DNA from: Actinoplanes auranticolor
GTDB taxonomy: Bacteria; Actinomycetota; Actinomycetes; Mycobacteriales; Micromonosporaceae
DNA length: 64,000 bases
Assembly (NCBI RefSeq): GCF_018332655.1
Contig: NZ_BOQL01000037.1
Span: 1 to 64,000, forward strand
Direction: 5' to 3'
Positions 57,870 to 64,000 of this stretch are shown here, one piece after another. A program made the position numbers and the translations under genes. A model generated the notes under the pieces. The model did no database searches. It was not told the origin of the DNA and saw only the letters and a list, made by a program, of their open reading frames with translations. The number at the start of each line of letters is the position of its first letter. Positions within the stretch are counted from its first letter, which is position 1.

Positions 57870-58820
57870 ATGCGAATCGGATACTTCCTGTCCAGCGAGG
57901 AATACACCCCCGCAGAGCTCATCGAGCAGGCCAAGGGCGCCGAGCGCGCCGGCTTCTCGGCCCTGTGGATCTCCGACCACTACCACCCGTGGGTCGACGC
58001 CCAGGGCCAGAGCGCGTTCGTCTGGTCCGCCATCGGTGCCCTGAGCCAGGCCTGCTCCCTGCCCATCACCACCGCGGTCACCTGCCCGACCGTACGCATC
58101 CATCCCGCCGTGATCGCCCAGGCCGCCGCGACCAGCGCGGTGCTGACCGGCGGGAAGTTCCGGCTCGGCATCGGCACCGGCGAGGCCCTCAACGAGCACA
58201 TCTTCGGCGACGCCTGGCCCGAGGCCGACGTGCGGCTGGAGATGCTCGAGGAGGCGGTCGAGATCATGCGCGAGCTGTGGAAGGGCGGCACGGTCTCGTA
58301 CCGCGGCAAGCACTACACGGTGGAGAACGCCCGGATCTACACGCTGCCGGAGAAGCCGGTCGAGATCCTCATGTCCGGCTTCGGCCCCAAGGCCACGTCG
58401 GTGGCGGCACGCATCGCCGAGGGCTACATCAGCACGATGCCCGACGGCGAGATGGTGCAGCAGTTCCGCAACGAGGGCGGCGGCGACCGTACCTGTCAGG
58501 CCGGTTTCAAGGCCGCCTTCGCTTCCAGCGAGGAGGAGGGCGCGCGCATCGCGTACGAGAAGTGGCCCAACGCCGGCGTGCCCGGCGAGCTGTCCCAGGT
58601 CCTGCCCTCGCCCAAGCACTTCGAGCAGGCGTCGCAGCTGGTCACCCAGGACATGATCAAGGAGGCCTTCGTCTGCGGCAACGACCCCTCCGCGCACCTG
58701 GAGATGATCGACAAGTACGCCCAGGCCGGCTTCGACGAGGTCTACGTGGCCAACACCGGGCCGCACTTCCAGGGCCTGTTCGATCTCTACGCCGAGCACA
58801 TCCTGCCCAAGCACTCGTAG
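57870..58820 (+). CDS. F420-dependent LLM-class oxidoreductase
   Basis: Predicted 316-aa TIM-barrel oxidoreductase of the luciferase-like monooxygenase superfamily, in the group related to F420-dependent glucose-6-phosphate dehydrogenase (TIGR03557-like). MRIGYFLSSEEYTP, LWISDHYHPWVD, TTAVTCPTVRIHPAVIAQAAAT (in part TCPTVRIHPA) and GGKFRLGIGTGEALNEH are the family blocks. Residue choice favours F420 rather than FMN. Probable substrate unknown; true Fgd identity is uncertain. It is followed 40 bases later by recQ. Confidence 0.9.
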   Translation: MRIGYFLSSEEYTPAELIEQAKGAERAGFSALWISDHYHPWVDAQGQSAFVWSAIGALSQACSLPITTAVTCPTVRIHPAVIAQAAATSAVLTGGKFRLGIGTGEALNEHIFGDAWPEADVRLEMLEEAVEIMRELWKGGTVSYRGKHYTVENARIYTLPEKPVEILMSGFGPKATSVAARIAEGYISTMPDGEMVQQFRNEGGGDRTCQAGFKAAFASSEEEGARIAYEKWPNAGVPGELSQVLPSPKHFEQASQLVTQDMIKEAFVCGNDPSAHLEMIDKYAQAGFDEVYVANTGPHFQGLFDLYAEHILPKHS

Positions 58821-58859
58821 CGTTTGGGTGACCCACCCGTGGGGCACAATGGCCGCTCG

Positions 58860-60512
58860 ATGAAGCTACCCATCTACGGCCCGCGCCTGCGCAAGGTCGC
58901 CCGGAAGCACTTCGGCTGGCCCGGCCTGCGCCCCGGCCAGTTCAAGCCCATGCGGGCCGTGCTGCGCCGCCGCGACGCCCTCGTCGTCCTGCCCACCGGC
59001 GCCGGCAAGTCGGCGATCTACCAGATCCCGGCGGTCCTGCTGCCCGGGCCGACAGTGGTGATCTCACCGCTGCTGGCCCTGCAGCAGGACCAGATCGCCG
59101 CCCTCAACGAGCGGGACGACCCGGCCGTGCGGGCCGTGCGGGTCAGCTCCGCCGAGACCCCCCACCAGCAGCGCGAGGCCATCCGGGAGATCCAGGAGGG
59201 CCGCGCCGAGTTCCTCTTCATCACCCCGGAGCAGCTGGCCAACCCGGAACGGCTGGCCGAGGTACGCGCCCTGCGCCCGGGCCTGGTCGCGATCGACGAG
59301 GCGCACTGCATCTCCGCCTGGGGCCACGACTTCCGCCCGGAGTACCTCTCCCTCGGGCACCTGATCAAGGGCCTCGGCCGGCCGCCGGTGCTGGCCCTCA
59401 CCGCGACCGCCTCGCCGCCGGTCCGCGAGGACATCATCGCCCGGCTGCACCTGAACAAGCCCGAGATCCACGTCTCCGGCCTGGACCGGGACAACCTGTT
59501 CCTCGAGGTCGCGTACTGCCCGGACGAGGACTACCGGTGGCGGCGGCTCACCGCCCTGCTGGACGAGGCCTCACGGCCGGGCATCGTCTACGTCGCCACC
59601 CGGCGCGGGGCCGAGGAGCTCGCCGAGCGCCTGACCCAGGCCGGTTACAGCGCCACGTTCTATCACGGCGGGATGGCCGGTGGCGCCCGCGAGCAGGCCC
59701 ACGAGGACTTCCTCGCCGACAAGGTCGACGTCATGGTGGCCACGTCGGCGTTCGGCATGGGCATCGACAAGCCCAACATCCGCTGGGTCGCGCACGTCGC
59801 CCTGCCCGACTCCCCGGACAGCTACTTCCAGGAGATCGGCCGGATGGGCCGCGACGGGGAGCCGAGCCGGGCGCTACTGCTGTGGCGCTCCGAGGACGAG
59901 GCCATCCAGCGCTTCTTCACCGGCGGCTCGCCCGAGGTGGCGGAGATCCGCGAGCTGGCCGCCGCCCTGCGGGCCGGACCGGCCACCAAGACCGCGCTGA
60001 AGGAGAAGACCGGCCTCGGCCCGCGCAAGCTGGGCCAGCTGCTGAGCCTGCTCGAGCAGGTCGGCGCGGCGGTCGCCGGCAGCGGCAACAAGTGGACGGT
60101 CCCGGTCTTCGCGCCGCTGCCGGCCGCGGCGGCCGAGGCCGCCCTCGCCGAGTACGAGCGCCAGCAGGTCGTGCAACGCTCCCGCACCGACATGATGCGC
60201 GCGTACGCGCAGAGCAACGCGTGTCGTTCCCAGACGCTGCTGGCCTACTTCGGCGAGGATCTCGCCGAGCGTTGCGGGCACTGCGACAACTGTGCCGACG
60301 GCGTGGCCGAGGAGACCGAGGAGGAGACCGGTGACGAGCCGTTCGCCGTGCACAGCACGGTGCGGCACGCCGAGTGGGGTCCCGGCATGGTGATGGGGTA
60401 CGAGGAGGATCGCATGACCGTGCTCTTCGAGGAGGTCGGCTACAAGACCCTCTCGGTGCCCGTCGTCCAGGAGCACGCGCTGCTGGTCGTTGAGAAGAAG
60501 AAAAAGAAGTGA
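58860..60512 (+). CDS. recQ: ATP-dependent DNA helicase RecQ
   Basis: Predicted 550-aa superfamily 2 helicase. PTGAGKSAIYQ is motif I, IDEAHCISAWGHDFRPEY motif II and the aromatic loop, TATASPPV motif III, and MGIDKPNIRWVAH with QEIGRMGRDG motifs V-VI. The zinc-binding cysteines are NACRS and CGHCDNC (about 455-485). There is no HRDC domain; instead the end has H-x2-WG-x-G-x-V...VLFEEVGYKTL, resembling the tudor-like DUF3553 module, and terminates in five lysines. ATG 58860 is the natural start. It unwinds recombination and replication intermediates. Confidence 0.93.
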   Translation: MKLPIYGPRLRKVARKHFGWPGLRPGQFKPMRAVLRRRDALVVLPTGAGKSAIYQIPAVLLPGPTVVISPLLALQQDQIAALNERDDPAVRAVRVSSAETPHQQREAIREIQEGRAEFLFITPEQLANPERLAEVRALRPGLVAIDEAHCISAWGHDFRPEYLSLGHLIKGLGRPPVLALTATASPPVREDIIARLHLNKPEIHVSGLDRDNLFLEVAYCPDEDYRWRRLTALLDEASRPGIVYVATRRGAEELAERLTQAGYSATFYHGGMAGGAREQAHEDFLADKVDVMVATSAFGMGIDKPNIRWVAHVALPDSPDSYFQEIGRMGRDGEPSRALLLWRSEDEAIQRFFTGGSPEVAEIRELAAALRAGPATKTALKEKTGLGPRKLGQLLSLLEQVGAAVAGSGNKWTVPVFAPLPAAAAEAALAEYERQQVVQRSRTDMMRAYAQSNACRSQTLLAYFGEDLAERCGHCDNCADGVAEETEEETGDEPFAVHSTVRHAEWGPGMVMGYEEDRMTVLFEEVGYKTLSVPVVQEHALLVVEKKKKK

Positions 60513-60527
60513 GTGAGTGAGGATTCC

Positions 60528-61031
60528 GTGACCGACGAACCGTTGTACGCCACATTCGGCTTCACCGACGCCGAGTGGGGGCTGCTGGTCGGGCTCCCGC
60601 AGTCGGTGCTGACCGCCGCGAGCGTGGCGACCCATGACAGCGCCCGCAAGACCCGGGCCGAGACGGCTGCCGGCCTCGACCAGATCTCCGACGCCCGCGG
60701 CTCGGCCAGCCGGCTGGTCACCGCGATCGCCACGGCGGTGCTGGACCAGACCGGCGACCCCGACCGCGGCGAGGAGCTGCCGGCCATCGAGCCGGCCGAC
60801 CCGGTGGGCTACGGCCAGGACGTCGTGGGCCGCGCCGCCGAGGCGTCCGCCCTGCTGGCCGCCAAGGCCGATCCCGCGGACGCGGAGACGTACAAGCACT
60901 GGCTGGTGGAGATCGCGGAGAGCGTGGTCGGTGCCGCCTCGTCCGGTGGCGTGCTCGGTCTCGGCGGCGACGTCGTGACCGACAACGAGCGTGCCTTCCG
61001 CGACGCCCTGGCCAAGGCACTGGCCGACTGA
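60528..61031 (+). CDS. Conserved hypothetical protein downstream of recQ
   Basis: Predicted 167-aa soluble protein (172 aa if the GTG at 60513, directly after the recQ stop, is used). The text YATFGFTDAEWGLLVGLPQSVLTAAS and a C-terminal GVLGLGGDVVTDNERAFRDALA (quoted in part: DNERAFRDALAKAL) are distinctive but not a domain I can name. Mostly helical, acidic. Immediate adjacency to recQ suggests co-transcription. No transmembrane or enzyme motif. Confidence 0.75.
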   Translation: MTDEPLYATFGFTDAEWGLLVGLPQSVLTAASVATHDSARKTRAETAAGLDQISDARGSASRLVTAIATAVLDQTGDPDRGEELPAIEPADPVGYGQDVVGRAAEASALLAAKADPADAETYKHWLVEIAESVVGAASSGGVLGLGGDVVTDNERAFRDALAKALAD

Positions 61032-61100
61032 TTCCCGGCCCGGGGCCGCGCCGGAGACCTGGTGACCGGCGGGGCCCTGGGCCGGCCCGCGTTCCGGTGG

Positions 61101-61106
61101 GATGCT
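61101..61106 (+). promoter_or_regulatory. Possible -10 element of the AraC-type gene
   Basis: GATGCT ends six bases before the ATG at 61113. It departs from TANNNT at the first base, so support is weaker than for the other leaderless sites. Confidence 0.3.
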
Positions 61107-61112
61107 CGGACC

Positions 61113-61961
61113 ATGGTGGTGGACGAGTCCGCGTGGGCGCGACCGGCGGCGGCGCTGCGGCCGTACGTCGCGCACTACTCCGGCTGGCGGCAGTGCGGGG
61201 TGCCGCCGACGACCCACCGGGGGCTGCCCTCGCCGTACCTCACGCTCGTGCTCACCCTCGACGATCCGCTCGTCGTGCACGCCCACCCGGACGGCCGCCA
61301 GGCCCCGGGCAGCTACGACGCCCTGCTCGGCGGCCTGCACCTGGCCCCGGCCCTGATCGCCCACGGCGGCCGGCAGTCCGGCGTCCAGGTGGCCGTGCAC
61401 CCGCTCGGCTGCCGCACGCTGTTCGGCCTGCCCGCGGGTGAGCTGGGCGGCCTGGACCTCAGCCTCGCCGACGTGCTCGGCGGTCCCGGGGTCGAGCGGC
61501 TGCGCGCCCGGCTGCTGGCCGCCCGGAGCTGGCCCGATCGTTTCGCGGCGGTGGACGCCGCCCTGCTCGCCCTGGCCCGGCACCACGAGACCGAGGTGCA
61601 TCCCGACGTCTCGTATGCGTTCGGCCGGCTGCTGGCCACCGGCGGCCGGCTGCCGGTCCGCGACCTGGCCGGCGAGGTGGGCTGGAGCCCGCGCCACCTC
61701 ACCGACCGGTTCCGGGTGGAGACCGGCCTCGGGCTCAAGGAGGCGGCCCGGGTGGTCCGTTTCGACCGGGCCCGGCGCCGGTTGACCCCCGGCACGCCGC
61801 TGGCCCGGCTCGCCGCCGACACCGGCTTCTACGACCAGGCGCACCTGGCCCGCGAGTTCCGGTCCCTGGCCGGCTGCTCACCGTCGCGCTGGCTCGCCGA
61901 CGAGTTCACTTTCGTCCAAGACCATCCGCGCTCCGGCGCGCAGGATGAGGGTCATGAGTGA
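61113..61961 (+). CDS. AraC-family transcriptional regulator
   Basis: Predicted 282-aa regulator. The N-terminal about 180 residues (ALRPYVAHYSGWRQ, LPSPYLTLVLTLDDPL) form a ligand or sensing domain of the DUF6597/AraC-like type. The C-terminal double helix-turn-helix is clear: LPVRDLAGEVGWSPRHLTDRF with GLKEAARVVRF, and LARLAADTGFYDQAHLAREF (quoted in parts). Its end overlaps the start of the VOC protein gene by eight bases, so the two are coupled. Start ATG 61113. Confidence 0.9.
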   Translation: MVVDESAWARPAAALRPYVAHYSGWRQCGVPPTTHRGLPSPYLTLVLTLDDPLVVHAHPDGRQAPGSYDALLGGLHLAPALIAHGGRQSGVQVAVHPLGCRTLFGLPAGELGGLDLSLADVLGGPGVERLRARLLAARSWPDRFAAVDAALLALARHHETEVHPDVSYAFGRLLATGGRLPVRDLAGEVGWSPRHLTDRFRVETGLGLKEAARVVRFDRARRRLTPGTPLARLAADTGFYDQAHLAREFRSLAGCSPSRWLADEFTFVQDHPRSGAQDEGHE

Positions 61962-62370
61962 TCCGAAGACCCCGCCACCGCAGGTGTGGCCCACGCTGCG
62001 GGCCCGGGACGCCCGGGCCCTGATCCGTTTCCTCGTCGACGCCTTCGGTTTCGTGGAGGTCGCCGTCTACGGCGAGGGCGACCAGGTCGCCCACGCTGAG
62101 CTGGCCTGGCCGCCGGGCGGCGGCATCATGCTGGGCTCGCACCGCGACGACCCGGACGACCCGTGGGCGCTGCGGCCGGGCACCTTCGGCGCGTACGTGG
62201 TCACCGACGACCCGGACGGCCTGCACGACCGGGCCCTGAAGGCCGGGGCGACCATCGTCCGCGAGCTGAACGAGACCGGCTACGGCTCACGGGAGTTCGC
62301 CGTCCGCGACCCCGAGGGCAACCTGTGGTCGTTCGGCACCTACCGCGGCGAGCCGGTCCCGGCGGCGTAA
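61954..62370 (+). CDS. VOC/glyoxalase-family protein
   Basis: Predicted 138-aa protein with the paired beta-alpha-beta-beta-beta units of the vicinal oxygen chelate fold. WPTLRARDARALIRFLVDAFGF is the first strand-helix (in part RALIRFLVDAFGF), FVEVAVYGEGDQVAHAEL the metal-side strand, and REFAVRDPEGNLWSFGTY the C-terminal signature (in part DPEGNLWSFGTY). ATG 61954 (MSDPK) is chosen over ATG 61945. Overlaps the AraC gene end, so the regulator probably controls or accompanies it. Could be a glyoxalase or a resistance protein; substrate unknown. Confidence 0.85.
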   Translation: MSDPKTPPPQVWPTLRARDARALIRFLVDAFGFVEVAVYGEGDQVAHAELAWPPGGGIMLGSHRDDPDDPWALRPGTFGAYVVTDDPDGLHDRALKAGATIVRELNETGYGSREFAVRDPEGNLWSFGTYRGEPVPAA

Positions 62371-62602
62371 CGCAGCACGACCGCGCCACCGTCGAACGGC
62401 CTGCTCTCCACCAGCCGCAGCGCCCGCCCGCGATCGCGTCGTACATGACCCGGCTCATCGCCCACGTGTCCGCCTGCCGGAAGAAACCGTTGAGGTAGGC
62501 GGACTCGGGCTCGCCCGACGGGAACGGCTCCCAGAACTGCCCGTCCGCCCCGGCGATGCGCCCGTCCAGCGTGGTCTGCGTGTGCACGACGATGCTCCGC
62601 AT
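62340..62602 (-). pseudogene. Dihydrofolate reductase-family (RibD C-terminal type) pseudogene with internal deletion
   Basis: The minus-strand frame from ATG 62602 begins MRSIVVHTQTTLDGRI, then FWEPFPSGEPESAYLNGFF and WAMSRVMYDAIAGG, the N-terminal 60 residues of a DHFR-like reductase. At about 62430 the match stops; a different frame then gives ALRLVESRPFDGGAVVLRYAAG, the usual C-terminal strand pair of the same family, ending in TAG at 62340-62342. About 100 central residues, including most of the cofactor site, are missing and the frame is shifted, so no active enzyme can result. It overlaps the 3' end of the VOC gene. Confidence 0.8.
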
Positions 62603-62640
62603 CCCGGCAGCCTATTGCTTTCCGGCGGCTCGCTGGACGA

Positions 62641-63264
62641 TCAACCGCCGAGCAGACGCCGGGCGTAGGCCGCTGCCACCGCCGCCGCCCGGTCGCGGAC
62701 GCCGAGCTTCGCGTACGCGTGCAGCAGATGCGTCTTCACCGTCGCCTCGCTGATGAACAGGCGCTTCGCGGTCTCCCGGTTGGAGCAGCCCTGCGCGATC
62801 AGGCCCAGCACCTCCAGCTCGCGCTGGCTCAGCTCCTCGCGGGCCGGGGAGCGCAGCTCGCCCATCAGCCGGCCGGCCACCGCCGGGGACAGCACCGACT
62901 CACCGCGGTACGCCGCCGACACCGCGCGGAACAGCTCCTCCCGGGGCACGTCCTTGAGCAGGTAGCCGGTCGCGCCCGCCTTGATCGCCGGCAGCACGTC
63001 GCTGTCCGTGTCGTACGTGGTCAGCACCAGCACCCGGGCCGGCACGCCCTGCTCGCGCAGTGCCCGGATGGCCGTCACGCCGTCCATGCCCGGCATCCGC
63101 AGGTCCATCAGCACCACGTCCGGCTGGACCGCCCGGGCCACCGCCAGCGCCTCGTTGCCGTCGGCGGCCTCACCCAGCACCCGGAAACGCTCGTCGCCGG
63201 CGAACATGCCGCGCAAGCCGTCGCGGACCACCGGATGGTCGTCGACGATCAGCAGGCCGATCAT
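62641..63264 (-). CDS. NarL/LuxR-type response regulator
   Basis: Predicted 207-aa regulator. Receiver domain with Asp8/Asp9 (IVDDHP), phosphoacceptor Asp54 in VLMDLRMPGMDG, and Lys in YLLKDVP. The LuxR helix-turn-helix is at the C-terminus (LSQRELEVLGLIAQG, CSNRETAKRLFISEATVKTH, quoted in parts). ATG 63264 overlaps the kinase stop as ATGA. The frame is open further upstream inside the kinase gene but has no receiver features there. Confidence 0.94.
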   Translation of the reverse strand: MIGLLIVDDHPVVRDGLRGMFAGDERFRVLGEAADGNEALAVARAVQPDVVLMDLRMPGMDGVTAIRALREQGVPARVLVLTTYDTDSDVLPAIKAGATGYLLKDVPREELFRAVSAAYRGESVLSPAVAGRLMGELRSPAREELSQRELEVLGLIAQGCSNRETAKRLFISEATVKTHLLHAYAKLGVRDRAAAVAAAYARRLLGG

Positions 63265-64000
63265 GCGGCCGCCGCCACGTGCAGCGCCGGTACGCAGGCC
63301 GAGATCGCCGTGCCGGCGCCCGGTTCGGACTCCACCGCCAGGGTGCCGGCGATCCGCTGCACCCGGTCCCGCATCGCGGTGAGCCCGTAGCCACCGGCGT
63401 ACTCGTCGGTGCGGGTATGGGCCGGGTCGAAGCCGGCGCCGTCGTCGCGGACGTCCAGGGTCACCAGATCCTCCATGTAGGACAGGGTCAGCGCGACCCG
63501 GCCCGCCGCCGCGTGCCGGGCCACGTTGGCCAGCGCCTCCTGGGCGGTACGCAGCAAAGTGGCCTCGATCTCCGGCAGCAGCGGCAGTGCGGTGCCGGTG
63601 GTGATCAGCTCGGCGGTCACGCCGTGGCGGGCCGACCACCCCTGGACCACCTCGGCCAGCGCGTCCGGCAGCGTGGCCCCGGTCAGCGGTTGCGGGCGCA
63701 GCGCCTGGACCGAGCGGCGGGCCTCGGCCAGGCTGTCGCGGGCCAGCTGCCGGGCGGTGTCCAGGTGCCGGCGCCGGTCGCTCTCCCGGTCCGCCGCCTG
63801 GTCGGCCGCCTCGAGCTGGGTGACGATGCCGGTCAGGCCCTGGGCCAGCACGTCGTGGATCTCGCCGGCCATCCGCTGGCGCTCGTCCAGCACGCCGGCC
63901 TCCCGGGCCTGCACCAGCAGCTGGGCGTGCAGGCCCGCGTTCTCGGTCAGCGCCGAGGCCAGCTTGTCGTTGGTCTCCGCCAGCTCGCGCATCATCTCGG
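63261..64000 (-). CDS. NarL-type sensor histidine kinase, N-terminus beyond window
   Basis: Partial gene continuing past the right edge. Visible 245 residues: a coiled-coil lead (ETNDKLASALTENAGL), HisKA_3 with ERQRMAGEIHDVLAQGLTGI (phosphorylated His in EIHD), and the HATPase domain with RTAQEALANVARHA, VRDDGAGFD and GGYGLTAMRDRVQRIAG. It pairs with the overlapping response regulator gene. The sensor or membrane part lies outside the window, so the signal cannot be judged. Confidence 0.9.
   Translation of the reverse strand, partial: EMMRELAETNDKLASALTENAGLHAQLLVQAREAGVLDERQRMAGEIHDVLAQGLTGIVTQLEAADQAADRESDRRRHLDTARQLARDSLAEARRSVQALRPQPLTGATLPDALAEVVQGWSARHGVTAELITTGTALPLLPEIEATLLRTAQEALANVARHAAAGRVALTLSYMEDLVTLDVRDDGAGFDPAHTRTDEYAGGYGLTAMRDRVQRIAGTLAVESEPGAGTAISACVPALHVAAAA

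Noticed and set aside
1..64000. tRNA, rRNA or T-box/riboswitch genes, in particular before hisS and thrS
   Set aside because: I saw no T-loop GTTCGAATC-like cloverleaf, no rRNA sequence, and the leaders of hisS and thrS are too short for a T-box. A covariance-model scan would settle this.

Overview
The window is high-GC DNA with strong G/C preference at third codon positions and actinobacterial gene families throughout. These include Rel, PimA, PatA and PgsA for phosphatidylinositol mannoside assembly, an F420-type LLM oxidoreductase, and the DUF3618, DUF4235 and DUF1206 families. The order hisS - glyoxalase-II-like - ppiB - rel - apt - secF - secD - yajC - ruvB - ruvA - ruvC - (vapBC) - yebC - pdxT - pdxS - pimA - patA - pgsA - HIT - thrS follows the layout I recall for Mycobacterium tuberculosis Rv2580c-Rv2614c. 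The lineage-specific additions, among them a flagellar FliQ-like protein, suggest a motile actinomycete of the Micromonosporaceae, possibly Actinoplanes. That taxonomy is inferred; there is no rRNA or marker gene here to prove it.

Layout. 0.5-4.1 kb: cyanophycinase and cyanophycin synthetase (nitrogen reserve). 4.2-6.9 kb: an MFS exporter and HxlR regulator divergent from a hot-dog thioesterase, with a palindromic operator between them. 6.9-11.5 kb: a five-gene urea-type ABC transporter (urtABCDE) with a GlnR-like box upstream. 11.6-26.3 kb: the conserved housekeeping block (histidyl-tRNA synthetase, two membrane-anchored cyclophilins, Rel, Apt, SecDF-YajC, RuvABC). 26.5-27.6 kb: an accessory insertion with a sigma-like membrane protein and a decayed vapBC pair. 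27.6-30.0 kb: yebC, pdxT and pdxS. 30.05-31.26 kb: a gene-free, extremely GC-rich repeat island. 31.3-34.9 kb: fliQ-like gene, a membrane protein, pimA, patA, pgsA. 35.2-42.0 kb: EF-G-like GTPase, HIT protein, anchored unknown, thrS, ADP-ribosylglycohydrolase. 42.1-46.9 kb: OmpR-type two-component pair and a large secreted protein resembling an inactivated metallopeptidase with FN3 and ricin-type lectin domains. 46.9-50.0 kb: adenosine-deaminase family protein, Tam-like methyltransferase, aldo-keto reductase, small membrane proteins. 50.0-51.36 kb: a second gene-free repeat island, bounded by about 108-bp inverted repeats. 51.4-57.9 kb: cold-shock protein and envelope proteins (phage-holin-like, DUF3618, DUF4235, MscS, DUF1206, lipoprotein), GNAT, GH3 glycosidase, a 46-aa membrane protein. 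57.9-64 kb: LLM oxidoreductase, RecQ, a hypothetical, AraC regulator, VOC protein, a DHFR-family pseudogene, and a NarL-type two-component pair cut by the window end.

How parts fit together. Urea uptake and cyanophycin turnover are both nitrogen functions. PgsA, PatA and PimA are successive steps of membrane phosphoglycolipid assembly. SecDF-YajC, RuvABC and PdxST are complete complexes encoded in overlapping or adjacent genes. Many genes start directly after a TANNNT hexamer at a fixed 6-7 nt distance, suggesting widespread leaderless transcription. The least explained parts are the repeat islands at about 16.3-17.0, 30.1-31.2 and 50.0-51.3 kb, which share short sequence families; a protein-like reading frame directly after the amber stop of the HIT gene; and paralogues that have lost catalytic residues (first cyclophilin, the metallopeptidase-like protein).
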